64,000 nt of DNA. Source: Cristatella mucedo (Eukaryota > Bryozoa > Phylactolaemata > Cristatellidae). Shown here in pieces: positions 59,101 through 64,000 of the stretch. The stretch is from positions 1,210,501 through 1,274,500 of the forward strand of contig WPIO01000035.1 in the NCBI GenBank assembly GCA_009760855.2, in the 5' to 3' direction. The notes beneath the pieces are model-generated. The model was not told the DNA's origin, did no database searches, and was given only the letters and a program-made list of their open reading frames with translations. Numbering within the stretch: position 1 is the stretch's first letter; each line of letters opens with the position of its first letter. The position numbers and the translations under genes were made by a program.

Positions 59101-61614
59101 GATATGCTAAGGCCAGCCAAGGTACGTTGGACGGCTCCAAACATAAAATCATAAGCTTCCTGCTATTAGCTCTAACTTCGATTAGCTTCAATTCGTATGC
59201 TGAAATAGCTCGGTATCATCACTGACTGACATCACGTCATCTCAGGGCTTGGATATTTCAAATTGAGCCAAAAACATGCCTGCTGCTCACAGCCCTTACT
59301 TCATCCTCGTGAATTTTTTTTAGCATGAGTGCATGCAGAATAACCGATTGGCATGCTTCCTCTCCAGCACATGTAAAGTGCTTAGGAAACACATCTAGTT
59401 CTCTTATGATTACTGATGCTGGCCTTAGTGTCCACTGACCAAGTGGTAAGCCCAGCCTTGCTGGTGTGCCTAGCCTACTGTCAGGGCAATGATTCCATAT
59501 CAGTCCTAGGTCGGCAAGTGCTCGAAGCTTACCTCCAGTCTCATTCTGTTTTTCACATTGTCACAAGCGATGCTTTTGCTTCACTTTGAAAGCACTATGG
59601 TCCTTGGCCAGTCTCTTTCTGTTGTAGAATTTGACGTATGCGATGTTTATGCACCGTTTCGGCAGTGTGACACTGAGTGGCTTCTTTTGTTGCTTGTTTT
59701 TCTCGTTGTCTGCGATAGCTACTCGTATATTCTGCTTACTTTGCTCCTCTTTGTTCACAAATCTGCTGACACATTTGGTGAGCTGCCCCACATTGACTTA
59801 CAAAGTTCTTCCAAGTTCTTAGTTAATGAATGGAGTAAAATTTGTATGAGGAATAACGGTAACTTTCATTTCAAAATCATTTTACCGCAACTATATTTAA
59901 CAATGTTCTTATAAAATGATCATAAATCTAACTTATTAAAGTTTATTCATCAGCACTGAGTAGTGAATCAGCAGAGTTGCCGGCATGGAACCTACTGACG
60001 TGCTGACCATCTTTATATCCCCCCTGAGAATTGTGGCCAGATTCTATTTATACACGTCCATAGCTTGCCAAAGGCAGGTACGGGAAAGCATGTTCAATCA
60101 GCCCACTAGATTGCACGTTGCAGCTACGTAAGCAAATCGGCAAATTCTTTCCCTTCATTTTTGAAATGACACTGACTTAGCTCCACCGTTGTAGCAGTCC
60201 TATAAATGACACACCGGGCATTGTGTTAGCTTGACGTCAGAGACTGTGACAGACTGACTAGCTAGCTAACAAACCTGGTTAATTATAATGGTTGATAGCT
60301 CATGGTTGACTGTGTCATTCAACTTGAACGTAGCCCGTGGTCGTAGGGACTAGCTGAGTGCAACCAGTCAAATAGATGTGAAAGACAGCAGCCAAAGATA
60401 GTTCTAGAAAACTGCCAGCTACTCGTTAGCGCACTTTAGTGGTACATCACCTCTAATTTAAGCTTGAAATAGTGCTTACTAATTTATATACATAGTGTTT
60501 ACTGGTTTATACACAGAAAGTATATGACCATGGTCACTTAAATCTGCCTCTTGCATAACGAAAACTTGTTTTACAAAGCAATACCTTAAAAATCAATATA
60601 TACCCTCCGGACTAGTGATGTGTCTTTTTTACTTGCAATCGGCTTTCAATAAAAATATGAAGGAAGAGTACATAAAACGTTGCCGTGAAAGGATACCACG
60701 ACGGCTCAACGGTGCAGGGCTGCCGTAACTGGCTAATGGAGAGCTCCACTGCCAAGCATATGGAGCCCCCAAATATATGAGCCACGAAGCAACTCATGTA
60801 ACCCAATATATGTGCAATCCGTGAGCAAGTAATAAATTATTCCACTTACATCAAGAACAGCATGCAAGCTAATATGCCTACTCACGCAGTCCTCGCATGT
60901 ACAACGACAGATGTTTTTAGCCTGGCTACCAACGAGGTCTCGAATGGCACTGTTAAAGTGCTCCAACTCGGCATCCAAACGACTTTTAAAGGTCTCGTCT
61001 GAAAATATATGCAAATATAGTGCGATGAAAGCTCTGCAAGATGTAGCTCAAGGAGTGCCAGTGCGCAGGCAGTCACAAAATAAAGTAAATAAATTTACAT
61101 TAAATAATTTCCTTTGACGTTGGACATGAACGGTGATGCTAAAGCATAATCACCCATAAAAGAGTGATGTAACTTACCAAATTACTCTACGGCTGCCCAT
61201 AGGGTAGCAGACAACGAAGTTCTTTCATGACTTTGTTACGTATTGTGGAGCACATGCTGGTAGCTGTATAACACCAAGCGCATTTACTTCGCCACTCTAA
61301 GCATACATGGCTCATGTGGTAAAGCTCAATTTATCGCACTGTCGGTTCCTAGCTGAGACAGTATGAATCTTTCATGCAAAACAGTGGCACAAAAAACGGC
61401 CGACTTCTAAACTTGTAGAAATTGCAATAGTCCGAATCTCATTTAGGGCAGCTACTACCAAGATTCGAAGCTACTTACTGTAACAGCCAAACGAAATGTG
61501 CTGAGTAACGTCTTCTGGAGGAAAATGCATCATACATTTGTCATCGTATTCTTCTGTCCCCAAGCTCGCCAATGACAGACACTCTGCTTTGGCTTCACCT
61601 GAGTCACCAACATC
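55789..61614 (-). CDS. Unrecognised multi-exon gene, partial exon set
   Basis: Two exons are well supported. 61614-61479 has acceptor ATTTCAG, donor A|GTAAGT, and encodes EAKAECLSLASLGTEEYDD and MMHFPPEDVTQHISFGCY. 60998-60886 has acceptor TTTTCAG, donor C|GTGAGT, and encodes ETFKSRLDAELEHFNSAIRD and a Cys-rich end CRCTCEDC. They join in phase 1 with an open frame. A terminal exon candidate at 55915-55789 has acceptor TGTTTTAG and encodes VLCDGDSEARYLLQMFTYAH ending at a TGA. A 58-base exon at 57608-57551 (acceptor CTATAG, donor GTAAGT) would join it in phase (KRKVSCCHHEKQNR). I do not know the protein family. Whether all four belong to one gene is inference, and exons are probably missing between 60886 and 57608 and before 61614. 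No function is proposed. Confidence 0.5.
56123..56158. repeat. (TA)n/(CA)n microsatellite
   Basis: About 14 TA units followed by CACACAC. Confidence 0.95.
56428..56562 (+). mobile_element. SINE 2/LINE-type tail
   Basis: GCATGATGCTTGCTTTTGCA, then GTTGTAAAGCACCTGGAGAG and AGTTCTCTTAGAGCGATATA. It is similar to the 28.5-kb fragment. Confidence 0.65.
56665..56752 (+). mobile_element. Another retroelement tail
   Basis: GTGAAGTGCCTAGAAAGACA and TCCGAGGGTGCTATGTAAAT with an ATT-rich end. It lies about 100 bases after the previous tail. Confidence 0.65.
58149..58352 (-). mobile_element. LINE A 3' end
   Basis: About 200 bases in reverse complement match the tail copies at 19.8 and 33.6 kb (CATTAACCATATTTGCATGC, CAAATGTAAAGTGCCTAGAA), with ATT-rich end. 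Confidence 0.88.
58502..58771. repeat. Perfect 135-base tandem duplication
   Basis: AGTATGTATGTTACATCTGC begins at 58502 and again at 58637. The two 135-base copies look identical by eye through CTTGAACTATGATG. Absence of differences implies a recent event or an assembly artefact. Confidence 0.92.
58911..58956. repeat. 23-base tandem duplication
   Basis: ATCTAAACGTAAGCATACTT plus CTT occurs twice back to back, only 140 bases after the 135-base duplication. Confidence 0.92.
59325..59425 (+). mobile_element. Decayed retroelement tail
   Basis: AGCACATGTAAAGTGCTTAG and CATCTAGTTCTCTTATG match the hairpin layout. The downstream half is lost. Confidence 0.45.
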
Positions 61615-61861
61615 CTGAAATAGAGCTGATAAAGATAGCAAGCATTCATCTAAACCTATGGAAAAATGCAACTTTGGGGTCGAATGTCATCAACCACTGG
61701 ATCTAGCTGTATCATGCCTGTTCACACACTGTAATAGATGCTTAGGTGCATTTGATTCAGAGCACATTAATAGCCAGGGCTCCTATTAACCTGTAGCCCT
61801 GAGTTTCTCCTTAAGTGCATGTGTGTGCTTGTTTTAAACATATGAAAATAAAATTAATTTG

Positions 61862-61999
61862 TTTAGCGCCCTATCAGAACTTAAATCTCTATCCAGGTGC
61901 TTTACTTTTCTATGCCTCGAGCCCACGATTTCGGCCATCAAATACATTCACCTTGATCTTAGTCAAGGTGAGCACATAAAACCAACTGGGCCAAAGCAG
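61862..61999 (-). mobile_element. SINE family 1 copy
   Basis: In reverse complement it shows TTTGGCCCAGTTGGTTTTAT, GTGCTCACC, a B box GGGCTCGAGG, and a tail with AGCACCTGGATAGAGATTTA. Confidence 0.82.
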
Positions 62000-62092
62000 C
62001 ACGGCACGTGTGATATCTTTTATGTAGTTAAAGTTCCACTGTTGCTTCTTCTGCAGTGAATTTCGAAACACCCCGATAGTACATTTAGTTCG

Positions 62093-62233
62093 TTTGTATA
62101 GTGCCCCAAGGGAACTTAATCTCTATTCGGGCGCTTCACATGCACCACAGATCTCAAGGCCACGACCTCGGTCATTAAATACATTCACATTGACCTTGGT
62201 CGTGGCAAGCATCTTAACCACTGAACCAAAATA
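62093..62233 (-). mobile_element. SINE family 1 copy
   Basis: In reverse complement it shows TTTTGGTTCAGTGGTTAAGA, GCCACGACC, a diverged B box and a tail with GCGCCCGAATAGAGATTAAG and TTCCCTTGGGGC. It lies ~95 bases from another copy in the same orientation. Confidence 0.8.
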
Positions 62234-62619
62234 GTGATCTGATTTCCTTAGGGCACTACATAAACGACCAATGACTGCTACTATTTTAGATAGCATGCCG
62301 ACTCCGTTCAACTTATATGCTCTAGTCTCAATTCTTGATGCTTATCTGGAATTCCTTGGGTAACTAGATAGTGAAATTTCTGCAAGATTAAGAGATCGCA
62401 TAACATTTGCGTGAAGTTTCCACCCAAGTGGTGGTAATTTGCTGCTACTTTGGCATTGGTGATATTATGGCTATATGATATAGGGGCACCTGTTTGATAT
62501 CTAAGAATGATACATTTGTTCGGCGTGACGAGATTAGTAGGGCTTGGTAGAGATTAGAGGTTAGGAGGTTACGTATCTCAAAAAGAGTGGAGCCACTCAA
62601 AGCAGCTCAGTTCCTAGTT

Positions 62620-62725
62620 AATAAATAAATATACATACAATAAATAAATAAATAAATATATATGCATATACATACACACACATGTATATATATATATATA
62701 TATATAATATATATACAATAAATAT
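62620..62725. repeat. AT-rich microsatellite cluster
   Basis: (AAATA)n, (CA)n and (TA)n tracts in one ~100-base run. Confidence 0.9.
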
Positions 62726-62879
62726 ACAAATTAAATCTACTTTATCTTGATCACCTACGTTACAACGCATACAAAGGACACATATAAAACTACAAGGAAT
62801 CCGGCAAAGAAATTTGTTGGGAAAAAATGTCAGGTTAAGGAAAAAGTTCATGCACTATTTTTGATTAAATCATCAAATT

Positions 62880-63330
62880 AATTGAATTATTATTTCATTA
62901 AATCCATGAATGTTTCACGGTACATGAACTTTTTGCTCAAACTTACATTTAAAAAATTGAGAATATTGTGTGGCATCTGTCTGAACCCTAACTAGAAGTG
63001 ATCCAAGCGCAATGGATCATGAAGTGCTTCTCTCTATATGCAATTGTACATGAGCGATCCATTCAACTCTATTCCGCATTGTCTCATTGGAATCATTTTG
63101 CTTTGGTGTGCACAAACAAGATCTGATCCCCACATAATTTTTTTACCTGAATCTGAAAGTCTATTACTTTTGAAAGTACCAAATCACCATCTCATTGCAA
63201 CTACTTATCTACAGTCAATTTTGAATACTCTATAAATCCGTTGAAGCAATTAAATTCAACATAACAAAAATTCAAGCCAATCAATTACGCAATCTTAGGC
63301 AAGTTTGCACTTTTGAGTGCCAAATTGTAT
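62880..63330. other. No supported gene
   Basis: AT-rich unique sequence with nothing recognised. Confidence 0.4.
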
Positions 63331-63378
63331 CAGCCGTGATAGCTTGCCTTAGTGATAAAGCTCTCACAATCCCAATGC

Positions 63379-63394
63379 AGAGAGATAGAGCGAG

Positions 63395-63457
<63 letters not shown>

Positions 63458-63519
63458 GGAGGGAGGGAGGGAGGGAGGGAGGGAGGGGAGGGGAGGGAGG
63501 GAGGGGAGGGAGACAGACA
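63379..63519. repeat. (GA)n then (GGGA)n microsatellite
   Basis: About 70 bases of GA pass directly into about 70 bases of GGGA/GGGGA repeats, a single ~140-base polypurine tract. Confidence 0.96.
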
Positions 63520-63784
63520 GAATATGTTAATGTCATGTCCACCTCGGAGGGGAGAGCGCTTGACCTTGGACACCAGAGGCCTTAGTCCTACAGCTTACTA
63601 ATTTTTGACTTGCCTAAAGTTTTAGATAAAAGAATTGCTGTGGGGGTACATGGGTAGGTGTCGGCGACATAGCCCTAATGACTGTATTATGAAACCAGTC
63701 GATGACCACTCAGATCCACTGACAGCTATCTTATGAAAAGAAAGAGCTGACAAAAGCACTGACTACTCATACTTGTACAAATGT

Positions 63785-63812
<28 letters not shown>
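63785..63812. repeat. (TA)n microsatellite
   Basis: About 13 TA units. Confidence 0.95.
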
Positions 63813-63815
<3 letters not shown>

Positions 63816-64000
63816 GTATAGCAGTTGTATCTTCTGGACAAGTCATTCATCGTTTAGCTTGAAACAATATGACTCAGAGCTTGATCCTGACTATATAAAC
63901 GCTTGATTGGGGGTGGCACGTTAATCCGTCAACAAGCGTGCACAGAGTGACTAGAAAGACTAGAATACTACTCTATCTCATCTGAGAGAAAAAAGCCTGC

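Noticed and set aside
59558-59914. 118-residue plus-strand frame with a hydrophobic stretch
   Set aside because: AT-rich sequence; hydrophobicity follows from T-rich codons. A GT site follows the segment at 59775 but no partner exon was found.

Overview
The window is nuclear DNA from an animal, most likely an invertebrate. The genes are split by GT-AG introns. The two recognisable conserved genes are metazoan ones: aldehyde dehydrogenase 16A1 and clathrin heavy chain. The rest is dense with decayed L2/CR1-type LINEs, tRNA-derived SINEs, Ty3/gypsy remnants and microsatellites. I cannot name the species or phylum from sequence alone.

Layout. 1-1.7 kb: two Ty3/gypsy remnants, both on the minus strand. 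2.1-2.7 kb: a CT-rich degenerate minisatellite and a long GA tract. 2.8-11.1 kb: SINE, LINE and unnamed repeat copies. 11.56-11.96 kb (minus): a compact two-exon gene for a 77-residue secreted cysteine-rich peptide whose cysteine spacing fits the beta-defensin pattern, with a TATA-like box upstream. 13.96-15.17 kb: the best LINE copy. 17.0-33.0 kb (minus): a complete 14-exon ALDH16A1 gene, all splice phases consistent, encoding 828 residues and keeping the catalytic cysteine that mammalian ALDH16A1 has lost. Its introns hold LINE and SINE debris.

34-40 kb: more LINE copies and unassigned DNA. 40.56-50.48 kb: nine head-to-tail copies of a ~1.12 kb unit. Each unit holds one dead clathrin heavy chain exon plus a tRNA-derived SINE. 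50.5-52.8 kb: the downstream exons of the same clathrin pseudogene, broken by frameshifts, an internal deletion and a LINE insertion. 53-64 kb: LINE/SINE debris, microsatellites, a perfect 135-bp duplication, and several well-spliced minus-strand exons of a gene I do not recognise.

How it fits together. ALDH16A1 looks intact and functional. The clathrin locus is a non-processed pseudogene, since introns persist between its exons. The exon lesions and the SINE are shared by every array copy, so exon death and SINE insertion came before the tandem amplification. LINE A and both SINE families end in the same 3' hairpin, which suggests that the SINEs are mobilised by the LINE's reverse transcriptase.
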